A stretch of 64,000 bases of DNA, from assembly GCA_002151545.1 (NCBI GenBank), contig CP021237.1, forward strand, positions 1-64,000, read 5' to 3'. Shown here one piece after another: positions 1-8,547 of this stretch (position 1 is its first letter; each line of letters starts with the position of its first letter). Made by a program: the position numbers and the translations under genes. A model generated the notes under the pieces. That model worked only from the letters and a program-made list of their open reading frames with translations. It did not search any database and was not told the DNA's origin. Source of the stretch: Sphingobacteriaceae bacterium GW460-11-11-14-LB5. GTDB lineage: Bacteria > Bacteroidota > Bacteroidia > Sphingobacteriales > Sphingobacteriaceae.

Positions 1-1431
1 ATGGAAAAAACTTGTACAGAAGTATGGAAGAACTGTCTTCAAATTATTAAGGATAACATTCCGAGTCAAAGTTTCAAAACTTGGTTCGAGCCAATAACAG
101 CCCTTAAATTGGAAGGTAAGGTTTTAACTATACAGGTGCCAAGTTTGTTCTTTTACGAATGGCTTGAAGAACATTATGTAGGCTTGCTCCGCAAGACTGT
201 AAAGAAACAACTTGGAGAGGATGGCAGGTTGGAATATAACATCGTTGTAGATAAATCATCAAACAGCGGTAATCCTTATACTACCAATATGCCCTCAAAT
301 GGAAATGGAGCGGAGGCAAAGGTACAATCGATGCCGATTCCGGTTTCCATTAATAAGGATATTAAAAACCCATTTATTATCCCTGGATTAAAAAAATTAA
401 ATGTTGATCCACAATTAAACTCTAACTATACTTTCGAAAATTATATTGAGGGAGATTGCAACCGCTTGGCGCGTTCTGCAGGTTACGCTGTAGCTGCTAA
501 ACCAGGTGGTACATCTTTTAACCCTCTGATGATTTACGGTGGCGTAGGTTTGGGTAAAACACACCTGGCGCAGGCAATCGGTAACGAGATTAAACGCAGC
601 ATGCCAGATAAACTGGTGATCTATGTAAGCTGTGAGAAATTCTGCCAGCAGTTTGTAGATTCATTAAAAAACAACACCATTAACGATTTCGTTAATTTTT
701 ATCAGGCAATGGATGTAATCATTATGGATGATGTACATAACTTTGCCGGTAAAGAAAAAACACAGGATATTTTCTTCCACATTTTTAATCACCTGCACCA
801 ATCGGGCAAACAGGTCATCTTAACATCTGATAAAGCACCGAAAGATTTAGCTGGTTTGGAAGAGCGTTTGTTAAGCCGTTTTAAATGGGGGTTATCAGCA
901 GATCTACAGATTCCTGATCTGGAAACCCGTATTGCTATTTTAAGAAAGAAAATGTATGCTGATGGTATTGAGTTACCAGGCGAGGTGGTAGAATATGTGG
1001 CACACAACATTGATAACAATGTACGTGAATTAGAAGGTGCTATGGTATCTCTTTTGGCACAGGCTACTTTGAATAAAAAAGAAATCGATTTAGCCCTTGC
1101 TAAGCAGATGTTGAAGAACTTCATTAAAAATACTTCTAAAGAAATTTCAATGGAATATATCCAGAAATTGGTTTGCGAGTATTTCGAGGTTCCTGTAGAT
1201 ATGGTTAAATCGCAAACACGTAAACGCGAAATTGTTCAGGCACGTCAGATTTCGATGTACCTTTCTAAAAGTCATACTAAATCATCGTTAAAAACGATTG
1301 GCGCTTTCTTCGGCGGTCGCGATCACAGTACCGTAATTTATGCTTGCCAAACCGTAGAAGATTTAATCGATACCGATAAAAAGTTTAAAGCTTACGTACA
1401 CGATATCCAAAAGAAATTAAAAATGAGCTAA
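1..1431 (+). CDS. dnaA: Chromosomal replication initiator protein DnaA
   Basis: This 476-residue protein is a full-length DnaA, the AAA+ ATPase that binds DnaA boxes, melts oriC and loads the helicase. Domain I occupies about residues 1-85. A poorly conserved linker follows to about 135. The AAA+ core has Walker A (GGVGLGKT, residues 180-187) and Walker B around 238-244 (IIMDD). The C-terminal domain IV carries the DnaA-box-binding signature GGRDHSTVIYA starting near residue 438. The window starts at its ATG, so its promoter lies outside. A strong hairpin terminator separates it from the convergent NUDIX gene. I did not find a convincing cluster of DnaA boxes in the visible flank, so the origin need not be here. 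Confidence 0.98.
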   Translation: MEKTCTEVWKNCLQIIKDNIPSQSFKTWFEPITALKLEGKVLTIQVPSLFFYEWLEEHYVGLLRKTVKKQLGEDGRLEYNIVVDKSSNSGNPYTTNMPSNGNGAEAKVQSMPIPVSINKDIKNPFIIPGLKKLNVDPQLNSNYTFENYIEGDCNRLARSAGYAVAAKPGGTSFNPLMIYGGVGLGKTHLAQAIGNEIKRSMPDKLVIYVSCEKFCQQFVDSLKNNTINDFVNFYQAMDVIIMDDVHNFAGKEKTQDIFFHIFNHLHQSGKQVILTSDKAPKDLAGLEERLLSRFKWGLSADLQIPDLETRIAILRKKMYADGIELPGEVVEYVAHNIDNNVRELEGAMVSLLAQATLNKKEIDLALAKQMLKNFIKNTSKEISMEYIQKLVCEYFEVPVDMVKSQTRKREIVQARQISMYLSKSHTKSSLKTIGAFFGGRDHSTVIYACQTVEDLIDTDKKFKAYVHDIQKKLKMS

Positions 1432-1505
1432 ACCAGGTTCAGGAACAGAAAGGTAGAAGGGTTTAAATAAAATCTTTCGTTCCTGATCAAAAGTTAATGC
1501 ATTAA

Positions 1506-1543
1506 ACAATAAAGGCCAGATATTTTATCTGGCCTTTATTGTT
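1506..1543. terminator. Bidirectional terminator between dnaA and NUDIX gene
   Basis: The sequence forms a near-perfect hairpin with arms ACAATAAAGGCCAGATA and its complement around a 3-4 nt loop. It has A-rich and T-rich outer ends, so it can terminate both convergent genes. Confidence 0.85.
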
Positions 1544-1564
1544 TCTGTTTTTCTGTAAAATAAA

Positions 1565-2113
1565 TTAAAGTTTCTCTAATTCTGCTAAGCCATATAATAA
1601 AGCCGCAACATGAAGTGCCTGGGCTATTTTATTATCCTTAATCAGTTGTTTTAGCTCATCAATGGTATACTCTTCAACATTTAATATTTCATGTTCATCT
1701 AAATGCTGTTCATGCGTTTTAATACCACCTGTCAGGAAATAGGTAAAGGTCCTGTTATCAGATGTTGCAGGATTGGGATAAAGCTCAGCTATAAGTTTGC
1801 AGGTTTTAAAACTGTAACCGGTTTCCTCTAAAAGTTCACGTTTAACAGCAAACTCAGGTGCTTCATCGCCATCAATTACACCGCCCGGAACTTCAAGTGA
1901 AACAATATCGGCTGCATGGCGGTACTGGCGTACCATGATTATTTTTCCTTCTTCAGTTAATGCAATCGCATTTACCCAGTTTGGATACTCTAAAACATAA
2001 TAATCGTCTTTTATAATACCTCCGGGAAGTTTAACTTCGTCTACCCTCAAGGTAGCCCACTTCTCTCGTACTAAATATTTAGAGGCTATTTTCTGCCACT
2101 TTTCTATAATCAT
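1565..2113 (-). CDS. NUDIX hydrolase, ADP-ribose pyrophosphatase-like
   Basis: This 182-residue NUDIX hydrolase probably cleaves ADP-ribose or a related nucleoside diphosphate derivative. The NUDIX box GX5EX7REUXEEXGU is complete: G78, E84, R92-E93, E96-E97 and G99 are all present. The upstream GLU-type stretch WVNAIALTEEGKIIMVRQYR is typical of the ADP-ribose/GDP-mannose pyrophosphatase branch. It lies 39 bp downstream of a small unknown gene on the same strand and converges on dnaA. The exact substrate cannot be read from the sequence. Confidence 0.9.
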   Translation of the reverse strand: MIIEKWQKIASKYLVREKWATLRVDEVKLPGGIIKDDYYVLEYPNWVNAIALTEEGKIIMVRQYRHAADIVSLEVPGGVIDGDEAPEFAVKRELLEETGYSFKTCKLIAELYPNPATSDNRTFTYFLTGGIKTHEQHLDEHEILNVEEYTIDELKQLIKDNKIAQALHVAALLYGLAELEKL

Positions 2114-2152
2114 TGATGTATGTTGTTTTGTTTAGCGCCATGCAATAGGCGT

Positions 2153-2542
2153 TTAGCGCAAGTATTGTTGTATCGTTTTCTGACGGTGCAGGTTGACCAA
2201 ATGTACAATCTTATGCCGATCTGACAGGTAATTATAAACTAAATTCAGCTTTGGGGCAATCATTTGGTTCCGATCCTGACTTATGCCCATTTCATAATAT
2301 AGAAATTCGCTCAGTGAGTCGAGTTTTTCCGGAGGAAGGTTGCCCCCAGTCAACCAGTTTTCAAAAACAGCCAGCTCTTCACTTTCCAGAATTTCTTTTG
2401 GCAATTGAAAACCGCTTTCCATGGTTTCGTCAAAAAGCTGATTGGCTTCGGCCAACTTACCCTCTAATTTTAATCCCATAATACGGGCTAAAACCTGCGC
2501 AAGTTTCTGTATTTCTGCTGTGATTAAATCTCTTCTGTACAT
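2153..2542 (-). CDS. Small conserved-looking protein, function unknown
   Basis: This 129-residue predicted cytoplasmic protein has no signal peptide or membrane segment. It is almost entirely helical and amphipathic (for example ITAEIQKLAQVLARIMGLK and LAEANQLFDETMES), which suggests a helical-repeat or dimerisation role. The N-terminus resembles what I remember of the DUF6483 family, but this is a weak resemblance, not a search result. It sits upstream of the NUDIX gene on the same strand and may be cotranscribed with it. It is expected to be real because the frame is intact and no longer frame competes. Confidence 0.65.
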   Translation of the reverse strand: MYRRDLITAEIQKLAQVLARIMGLKLEGKLAEANQLFDETMESGFQLPKEILESEELAVFENWLTGGNLPPEKLDSLSEFLYYEMGISQDRNQMIAPKLNLVYNYLSDRHKIVHLVNLHRQKTIQQYLR

Positions 2543-2627
2543 TATTGTTGTAATGTTTTAATCTGTTGGAAAGTGGTAACGTTCAAACGGAGTAGATTCT
2601 AACTTAATGACCAATGAACCAATGAAT

Positions 2628-3401
2628 TTACCAGCTTCCGCTGCTACCACCACCACCAAAGCTTCCTCCGCCAAAACCACCGAATCCGCCACCGCCTCCG
2701 CCTGAAGAGCCGCCTCCCCAGCCACCGCTGCTTCGTCCACCGCCACCGCTTCCAAAAAGCATAGCCCAGAACAAAGCATTGGATGCACCCCGGCCACCAA
2801 TTACTTCGCTGCCACCGCCACCACCTTTACGCATAATAATGATGATCACGATGACGATAATGATAATAATGATGATACTGCCTGAGCCACCTTTCTTTGA
2901 AGAAGCTTTTGGACTATCATTTTTATATTCGCCCCTGGTGTATTTTATAATCGAAGTAGTCGCTTCATCCAGGCCGGCATAATAATTTCCTGCTCTAAAA
3001 TTGGGTTTAATGTCGTTGTCAATGATACGTTTGGCATAAATATCGGGTAATGCACCTTCTAAACCATAACCTGTTTGGATAGAGATTTTTCGATCGCCAA
3101 CGGCCACAACGATCATAATGCCGTTGTTTTTGCCACTTTGGCCAACTCCCCATTTTCTGCCAAGTTCTACAGCGTATTCGTTAATATCATAATCACCGAC
3201 TGATTTTAGTATCGCTACGGCAATCTGTGTGGAAGACGAATCATTAAAAGCTACTAATTTAGTTTCCAGTTGCTGCTTCTGATCGGATGATAATACATTA
3301 GCGTAATCATTAACCAGTGTGTTCGGTTTTTCTGGAAAATCCTGTGCAAAGGCAAAAGTGAATAATAAACTCAGTAACGAGAAAAGGAATATTTTCTTCA
3401 T
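2628..3401 (-). CDS. TPM domain protein with glycine-rich tail (YgcG-like)
   Basis: This 257-residue membrane protein has an N-terminal signal peptide (cleavage near FAFAQD), then a TPM domain. The TPM domain starts with the typical FPEKPNTLVNDYANVLSSDQ motif and runs to about residue 150. A short helix made almost only of isoleucine and valine (about 175-190) anchors it in the membrane. The last 60 residues are a Gly/Ser-rich low-complexity tail ending GSSGSW. The domain order signal-TPM-TM-Gly tail is that of the YgcG family. It is the last gene of a lemA-TPM-TPM operon, 3 bp after the preceding gene. TPM proteins with LemA partners are associated with membrane protein quality control and assembly, but the exact role here is inferred from neighbours only. 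Confidence 0.9.
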   Translation of the reverse strand: MKKIFLFSLLSLLFTFAFAQDFPEKPNTLVNDYANVLSSDQKQQLETKLVAFNDSSSTQIAVAILKSVGDYDINEYAVELGRKWGVGQSGKNNGIMIVVAVGDRKISIQTGYGLEGALPDIYAKRIIDNDIKPNFRAGNYYAGLDEATTSIIKYTRGEYKNDSPKASSKKGGSGSIIIIIIIVIVIIIIMRKGGGGGSEVIGGRGASNALFWAMLFGSGGGGRSSGGWGGGSSGGGGGGFGGFGGGSFGGGGSSGSW

Positions 3402-3404
3402 CGT

Positions 3405-3848
3405 TTATTTGTGTTCTAGGTTATCCATAAAAACAATATCATTTGGCAATTCATTAATATCGCCTTTTTGAGGTGGGAAGAACAAGGCTAGCTTTTCTCC
3501 GGCCAACGCTACACCTGCAATAATGCCATCGGCTAAATTGCCTTTTGCAAAGTGTGCAGTCATCGCTATTTTAGCTGTTTCCCAAAAATTTTCAGGTACT
3601 ACCTGGTTGATGCCTACATCGCCAATAATGGCAAATTTATGATCGGCATGTGCCAGATAAATCAGCACCCCATTTCTTTTAGCTGTTTTGTCCATATCCA
3701 GCTTGGTGAAATACTCGATAGCTTTCTCGTATGGATCGCCTGCGCAATGTTTGTCAATAGCTATCCTAATTTCTCCGGAAGTTGCTCTTTCTGAATCGGA
3801 AATCGCGTTTGCTATTTTTTCTTGTTCAATATCTGAAAATAACGACAT
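3405..3848 (-). CDS. TPM domain protein, cytoplasmic or periplasmic short form
   Basis: This 147-residue protein is almost entirely a TPM domain (IANAISDSERATSGEIRIAI at the start, then AKRNGVLIYLAHADHKFAIIGDVGIN). No signal peptide or TM helix is visible. It is the middle gene of the operon, between lemA (82 bp upstream) and the glycine-rich TPM protein (3 bp downstream). Paired long and short TPM proteins behind LemA are a common Bacteroidota arrangement. TPM domains of this kind have been linked to phosphatase-like folds and to photosystem repair in plants; no catalytic activity can be assigned here. Confidence 0.9.
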   Translation of the reverse strand: MSLFSDIEQEKIANAISDSERATSGEIRIAIDKHCAGDPYEKAIEYFTKLDMDKTAKRNGVLIYLAHADHKFAIIGDVGINQVVPENFWETAKIAMTAHFAKGNLADGIIAGVALAGEKLALFFPPQKGDINELPNDIVFMDNLEHK

Positions 3849-3930
3849 ATGCTTATTATGTATGAAGTAAAAAGGGTAATAAATGCTTTTTAATAAACAT
3901 TCACTACCCTTATATATTGTGTGGAGAATA

Positions 3931-4512
3931 TTAAAATTCTACTTTAGGGGCGTCTTTTGCAGTAGCATCGGCCTCAAAATATCCTTTAGCTTTAAAGCCG
4001 AACATGCCAGCAGTTAAATTGGTTGGGAACGATCTGATTTTACCATTATACTCCTGTACCGCATCATTAAAATCTTTACGGGCAACGGTAATCCTGTTTT
4101 CGGTACTTTCTAACTGTGCCGATAAATCACTGAATTGCTGTGTAGCCCTTAGTTCAGGATAGTTTTCGGTAATCGATAATAGTTTGCCTAAAGCCTGGCT
4201 CAATTGTCCTTGAGCTGCCTGGTATTTCTGAATGTTTTCTGGTGTCAGTTCATCCGCTTTAACCGTCATCTGTGTTGCTTTTGCACGTGCTTCGGTTACA
4301 GCAGTTAAAGTACCCTGCTCAAATTTAGCCGCGCCTTTTACCGTAGCTACCAGGTTCGGAATTAAATCTGCTCTTCTTTGATACTGGGTTTGCACAGTTC
4401 CCCATTTCGATTTAACGTTTTCATCAAGTTTAACCATGCTATTATATCCGCATGAACTTAAAGTGCTCACTGCAATAACTGCAGCTAAAATTCCAAATAT
4501 TAATCTTTTCAT
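3931..4512 (-). CDS. LemA family lipoprotein
   Basis: This 193-residue LemA protein begins with a signal peptide ending in a lipobox (TLSSC, Cys21), so it is probably a lipoprotein. After the lipobox comes the canonical LemA helical core: VKLDENVKSKWGTVQTQYQRR, then ADLIPNLVATVKGAA, ending before ATAKDAPKVEF. The length matches the family. It is the first gene of the minus-strand lemA/TPM/TPM operon. The family has a helical-bundle fold and works with TPM partners at the membrane in a role that is still unclear. Confidence 0.93.
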   Translation of the reverse strand: MKRLIFGILAAVIAVSTLSSCGYNSMVKLDENVKSKWGTVQTQYQRRADLIPNLVATVKGAAKFEQGTLTAVTEARAKATQMTVKADELTPENIQKYQAAQGQLSQALGKLLSITENYPELRATQQFSDLSAQLESTENRITVARKDFNDAVQEYNGKIRSFPTNLTAGMFGFKAKGYFEADATAKDAPKVEF

Positions 4513-4995
4513 TTTTATGGTTTTTGTCTTTTTAATAGAATTGATTTATGGTCAATTTACGAATTAGATATCAAATTGCATGCCTTTGTTACACTTTCAA
4601 TAATTATCTGCCAGGTTGGCAAGCTTAGGGTAATGTTTAAACTGATGTTTTTGTTTTGAAGCGCAAGGACATTCGCTTTTTTTAATGTTTGCTCCCGCTC
4701 TTTGCTTTACTTCGTGTCCGCTCCGATCGGGGGCTAAAAACTTTGGGCTGTGGCACGGAAAGCCTGCATAGTAGCAACAAAGCCGCCATCTAAACCCGAA
4801 CGAATGGATCGCGACGTAAAGTCGGGAGGAGGTAGAGCGGGAAGAAAGTGGCTTATGGAATACTGCGGTGGCTTTCCAAAAAAACATAAAAGCATTACTT
4901 TAGTCTGCTGATAATTTTTAGTCATATTTTGAAATCATCAAATATGCTATCAGTTGCCTATCTTTGTACCGTTCGGGATAAAAACCTGACATGAT
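4513..4995. repeat. 483-bp gap with an imperfect inverted repeat element
   Basis: No gene is supported in this gap. Its centre (about 4690-4845) folds back on itself: TCCCGCTCT at 4693-4701 is complemented by AGAGCGGGA at 4834-4842. Further inward, CTTTACTTCGTGTCC at 4703-4717 is partly matched on the other arm. The G+C-rich style resembles intergenic elements seen in many Bacteroidota genomes. Open frames crossing it have no recognisable domain and are best treated as chance. Confidence 0.55.
4959..4966 (+). promoter_or_regulatory. Candidate -7 promoter element (TATCTTTG)
   Basis: TATCTTTG matches the Bacteroidota -7 consensus TAnnTTTG and lies about 30 bp before the ATG at 4996. The -33 position (19 bp upstream) reads CATC rather than TTTG, so the promoter is only half-matched. 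Confidence 0.5.
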
Positions 4996-6537
4996 ATGCA
5001 AAAAGACATCGAAATTACGTTGCTCCCGCACGAGGTAGAGCAAACAGAGTTGATTAAGCAGAAGCTGGCTGAAGCCTTAAAATTGCCTGGATCAAGAATT
5101 AAAGGTTATGAAATCCTGAAACGATCGATAGATGCCCGCTCCCGAAAAGTGATATTCCGACTTCAGGTAAAAGTTTTTGTCGATGAGGAAGCCATTCCCG
5201 AAGTATACACCATTAACTATAAAAATGTAAGCGATGCCAAACCCGTAATTATAATCGGCGCTGGTCCGGCCGGGTTATTTGCAGCTTTACAGTGTATCGA
5301 AAATGGATTAAAACCCATTATGATCGAACGTGGCAAAGATGTAAAGCAACGCCGCAGAGATTTAGCTGCCATAAATAAGCAGGGATTAGTGAATACCGAA
5401 TCTAATTATTGTTATGGCGAGGGTGGCGCAGGAACCTATTCGGATGGTAAACTGTATACCCGATCGAATAAACGGGGTGATATTAATAAAGTACTTCAGG
5501 TTTTTGTAAACCATGGCGCAGAAGCTGATATTGCTACCGATGCCCGTCCACATATTGGCACGAATAAACTTCCACATATTATCACTGCTATCAAAGATAC
5601 CATCCTGAATGCCGGGGGCGAGGTGATGTTCGATAGCCGGATGACTGATATTTTAATTGAATTCGGAAAAGTAAAAGGAATTGAGATCAATTTTGAAGAA
5701 AAGTTGTTCGCTGATGATATTATCCTGGCAACAGGTCATTCTGCGAGAGATGTGTACGAATTGTTGAACAGTAAAAATATCCTGATTGAGGCCAAACCAT
5801 TTGCTTTAGGTGTGCGGATTGAGCATCCTCAGGAAATTATTGATTCTGCCCAGTACCATTGTGATATCCGGTCCGAATTCTTACCGCCTGCTTATTATAG
5901 TTTAGTTGAGCAGGTTGGTAGCCGTGGGGTGTTTTCTTTTTGCATGTGTCCGGGGGGGATTATTGCACCTTGTTCCACCGGCGAAAATGAAATTGTGGTA
6001 AATGGCTGGTCGCCATCTAAAAGGAATAATCCTTATGCCAATTCAGGCACCGTAGTACAGGTTACCTTAAATGATGTTCAGGGCTACGATCCGCTTAGGA
6101 TGTTGCACTTCCAATCTGAAATTGAAAAAATGGCTTTTGAGGCTGGTGGTGGCAACTTAGTAGCGCCTGCACAAAGAATGGTGGATTTTGTGAACAATAA
6201 ACTATCGATCGATTTACCGAAGAATTCTTATCTGCCGGGAACCAAAAGTTCGATGCTCGATAATATTTTACCCGATTTCGTATCAGATAGTTTACGCGCT
6301 GCATTGCCTTTGTTTGGGAAAAAGATTAGAGGTTATTATACAAATGAAGCTATTTTGGTGGGGGTAGAGAGCAGAACGTCTTCTCCGGTCAGAATTCCGA
6401 GAGATAAAGAAACTTACCAGCATCCTCAGGTAAAGGGTTTGTATCCTTGCGCAGAAGGCGCAGGTTACGCGGGTGGGATTGTATCGGCAGCCATAGATGG
6501 AATTAACTGTGCAAATGCAATATTAAACGCATCTTAA
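4996..6537 (+). CDS. NAD(P)/FAD-dependent oxidoreductase, COG2509 type
   Basis: This 513-residue flavoprotein has an N-terminal domain of about 80 residues, then a dinucleotide-binding motif IIIGAGPAGLFAAL (G88, G90, G93). An ATGHSARD second-half FAD motif lies near residue 247, and a C-terminal cap ends with CAEGAGYAGGIVSAAIDG, which closes over the FAD. The FSFCMCPGG segment is characteristic of the COG2509 uncharacterised dehydrogenases. The substrate is unknown for the family. The gene is preceded by a candidate TATCTTTG promoter, and the DinB gene follows after 33 bp on the same strand, so the two may be cotranscribed. Confidence 0.92.
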   Translation: MQKDIEITLLPHEVEQTELIKQKLAEALKLPGSRIKGYEILKRSIDARSRKVIFRLQVKVFVDEEAIPEVYTINYKNVSDAKPVIIIGAGPAGLFAALQCIENGLKPIMIERGKDVKQRRRDLAAINKQGLVNTESNYCYGEGGAGTYSDGKLYTRSNKRGDINKVLQVFVNHGAEADIATDARPHIGTNKLPHIITAIKDTILNAGGEVMFDSRMTDILIEFGKVKGIEINFEEKLFADDIILATGHSARDVYELLNSKNILIEAKPFALGVRIEHPQEIIDSAQYHCDIRSEFLPPAYYSLVEQVGSRGVFSFCMCPGGIIAPCSTGENEIVVNGWSPSKRNNPYANSGTVVQVTLNDVQGYDPLRMLHFQSEIEKMAFEAGGGNLVAPAQRMVDFVNNKLSIDLPKNSYLPGTKSSMLDNILPDFVSDSLRAALPLFGKKIRGYYTNEAILVGVESRTSSPVRIPRDKETYQHPQVKGLYPCAEGAGYAGGIVSAAIDGINCANAILNAS

Positions 6538-6570
6538 CAAACTTTATATGGCCCCAATTGTTGTTTAGGT

Positions 6571-7038
6571 ATGTTTAATATTACAAACGAAATTAAAAAG
6601 GCATTTAATGGCGATGCCTGGCATGGGAACCATGTAATGCAAACGCTGAATAACGTTAACCCCGAAAGTGCCTTTAGTCACTTTGTGCCGGGTGCACATT
6701 CTATTGCTGAAATTGCTTTGCACTTAACGGCCTGGACAGAAGAAGTGACTTCAAGACTGAGTGGGAAACCAGCAACAGAACCCGCAATGGGCGATTGGCC
6801 AATGCCCGAAAGCAGGACACCTAAGGCTTGGGAGCGTATTATCTTTAATTTTAAAATTGCAAACGAAGAACTCATCCGCCTTTGTGAAACCATAAAAAAT
6901 AATCAATGGGACGATGAAGTGAAGAGTGAGCGAAATCCGACTTTGGGAACAGGTGTAACCAATGCCGAGCTTTTAAGTGGTTTGGCACAACACCACGCTT
7001 ACCATTCCGGTCAAATTGCTTTACTTTCTAAATTTTAA
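6571..7038 (+). CDS. DinB family protein
   Basis: This 155-residue protein has the DinB four-helix-bundle pattern. The metal-binding histidines are visible in the first helix pair (GNHVMQTLNNV), in AEIALHLTAWTEEV and in the last helix (LAQHHAYHSGQIALL). Family members are putative metal-dependent enzymes, some of which are thiol transferases (bacillithiol and related thiols); no substrate can be named here. It follows the flavoprotein gene by 33 bp and precedes a CoA-binding protein gene by 43 bp, so a three-gene plus-strand transcript is plausible. Confidence 0.88.
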   Translation: MFNITNEIKKAFNGDAWHGNHVMQTLNNVNPESAFSHFVPGAHSIAEIALHLTAWTEEVTSRLSGKPATEPAMGDWPMPESRTPKAWERIIFNFKIANEELIRLCETIKNNQWDDEVKSERNPTLGTGVTNAELLSGLAQHHAYHSGQIALLSKF

Positions 7039-7081
7039 TATTTATCCGTGTAATCTCTCCATCTGTGTAATCAATTTCAAA

Positions 7082-7441
7082 ATGAAAAAGACACTTATAA
7101 TCGGCGCATCGCCAAACCCTTCAAGATATGCCTATAAAGCAGCCAATATGCTCAAGCGCTTCAATCACGAAATTGTTAATGTGGGCATAAAAAAAGGAGA
7201 GGTTGCAGGCGTAGAAATTGAAGAACCGGGTCTGATCCACACCGATATCGATACCATAACCCTGTATATTGGCCCATCCTTACAGGCTCAATACCACGAT
7301 TATATCCTGGAAACCAAACCAAAGCGGGTCATTTTCAATCCGGGAACTGAAAATTACGAGCTCGAAAAACTATTGGATCAACACAACATCGAACCAGTTG
7401 AGGCCTGTACTTTGGTATTGTTAAGCACAGGACAATATTAA
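7082..7441 (+). CDS. CoA-binding domain protein (YccU-like)
   Basis: This 119-residue protein has a Rossmann-type CoA-binding domain: KKTLIIGASPNPSRYAY (phosphate loop), HEIVNVGIKKGEV and KRVIFNPGTEN. Its size is that of the stand-alone YccU/CoA-binding family, whose biochemical role is unresolved. I chose the ATG at 7082 because the phosphate-binding strand begins immediately after it. The same frame is open upstream to 6977, but that part overlaps the DinB gene. It ends tail to tail with the minus-strand PagL-like gene, overlapping it by 4 bp. Confidence 0.9.
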   Translation: MKKTLIIGASPNPSRYAYKAANMLKRFNHEIVNVGIKKGEVAGVEIEEPGLIHTDIDTITLYIGPSLQAQYHDYILETKPKRVIFNPGTENYELEKLLDQHNIEPVEACTLVLLSTGQY

Positions 7442-8547
7442 AATCTATAAACTACGCCCCAGTTTACATAATCTGCCTGGGCAAAATGCATATAGGTTTT
7501 AGCCTGCAAGCCAATATGAGGTGTAATGTTAAAAGTGGGTCCGAAGGTCCAGTACCAGGTCGCTTTATCCATTAATCTGTTATAATGGATATATTTTCCA
7601 ATCTGCGCGGCAACAGTAACACGCCATAGGTTGATATCGGCACCAATACTGATCCCTGTACGCCATTTATCATAAGAAGTACCGTAGTTCTGGAAGGTTT
7701 CTCCATAATTATTCGGATCAAATACAGAATAATAATATACAGCATCAGCACCTGCTTTAAGCGACATTACATCGTTCAGGTAAAAATTGTAGCCGGCATA
7801 TAATCCACTTTTGTATAAACTTTTTGTTCTGTTACCAAATACACCCCTTGCGCCTAAACCTGCACTAAGCTCAATAGAATTACGCTGTAAAGTGGTGTAG
7901 GTACTTTTTCGTTCAGCAGTTAATGTTTTCGGATTGTTGAGTTTAAGTCCGACGTAAATATTTCCGGTATTCAATCCCCCGTTCGGAACAGTGGCGCCTC
8001 CGTTGGATACATGCAAAAAACCGAGACCTACTAATAAATCGGCGTATTTGCTCATCGGCAGCTCCATTCCTAAATCTGCTTTAATGGTTTCGTTAATCGG
8101 ACTTCCCAGAAATCTGTTTTTGGTATTATTAAAGTAATACTTGTTTGTATAACCCAAACCAACGCCTGGAGTAAAATTAAATTTAGCTTTTCCAATTTTG
8201 AATATTTGAAAATCCATCTGAGCCACCAGGCCATATACCTGCCCAAAAGCATTGGCCGAAGTATCTTTTGTGCCTTTCAGTTTGCTCAGGTTTCTAAAAA
8301 CAAATCCGATGCCATAAGATTTGGCGCCACCAAATCCGATCCACTTATCACTGTTCTGGCTGATGTCCTTAAAATAAGCCGCATCAAATCCTGTAATCTG
8401 ATCCTGAAACAAGTGTCCCTGATCATTATTTACATGCGTACCAAATATGGGTTTAAGAATAATCGAATGATTTTCCGGGGCAATTTGAGCCTGGACAGAT
8501 GCTAAGCCTATAATAACGAGAATAAAAAAGAGTAGTTGTTTTTTCAT
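7438..8547 (-). CDS. Acyloxyacyl hydrolase, PagL-like lipid A deacylase
   Basis: This 369-residue outer-membrane protein has a signal peptide (ends SVQAQ, about residue 21) and alternating beta-barrel strands to a terminal aromatic (VVYRF). The PagL catalytic signature FLHVSNGG is present (His179, Ser181, Asn182). The protein is about twice as long as classic PagL, so the barrel or an added domain extends over residues 200-369; this long form occurs in Bacteroidota. PagL enzymes remove the 3-O acyl chain of lipid A. The start codon overlaps the stop of the upstream LpxR-like gene (TAATG), so the two are translationally coupled. Confidence 0.85.
   Translation of the reverse strand: MKKQLLFFILVIIGLASVQAQIAPENHSIILKPIFGTHVNNDQGHLFQDQITGFDAAYFKDISQNSDKWIGFGGAKSYGIGFVFRNLSKLKGTKDTSANAFGQVYGLVAQMDFQIFKIGKAKFNFTPGVGLGYTNKYYFNNTKNRFLGSPINETIKADLGMELPMSKYADLLVGLGFLHVSNGGATVPNGGLNTGNIYVGLKLNNPKTLTAERKSTYTTLQRNSIELSAGLGARGVFGNRTKSLYKSGLYAGYNFYLNDVMSLKAGADAVYYYSVFDPNNYGETFQNYGTSYDKWRTGISIGADINLWRVTVAAQIGKYIHYNRLMDKATWYWTFGPTFNITPHIGLQAKTYMHFAQADYVNWGVVYRF

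Noticed and set aside
1..1564. oriC next to dnaA
   Set aside because: I saw no cluster of TTATCCACA-type boxes in the visible downstream gap; upstream sequence is outside the window.
2558..2800. Frame rich in Val/Ala on the minus strand
   Set aside because: It is a frame-shifted reading of the glycine-rich tail of the TPM protein.
4597..4925. Two overlapping minus-strand frames of 63-96 codons
   Set aside because: They lie in the foldback element, are low-complexity and lack any motif.
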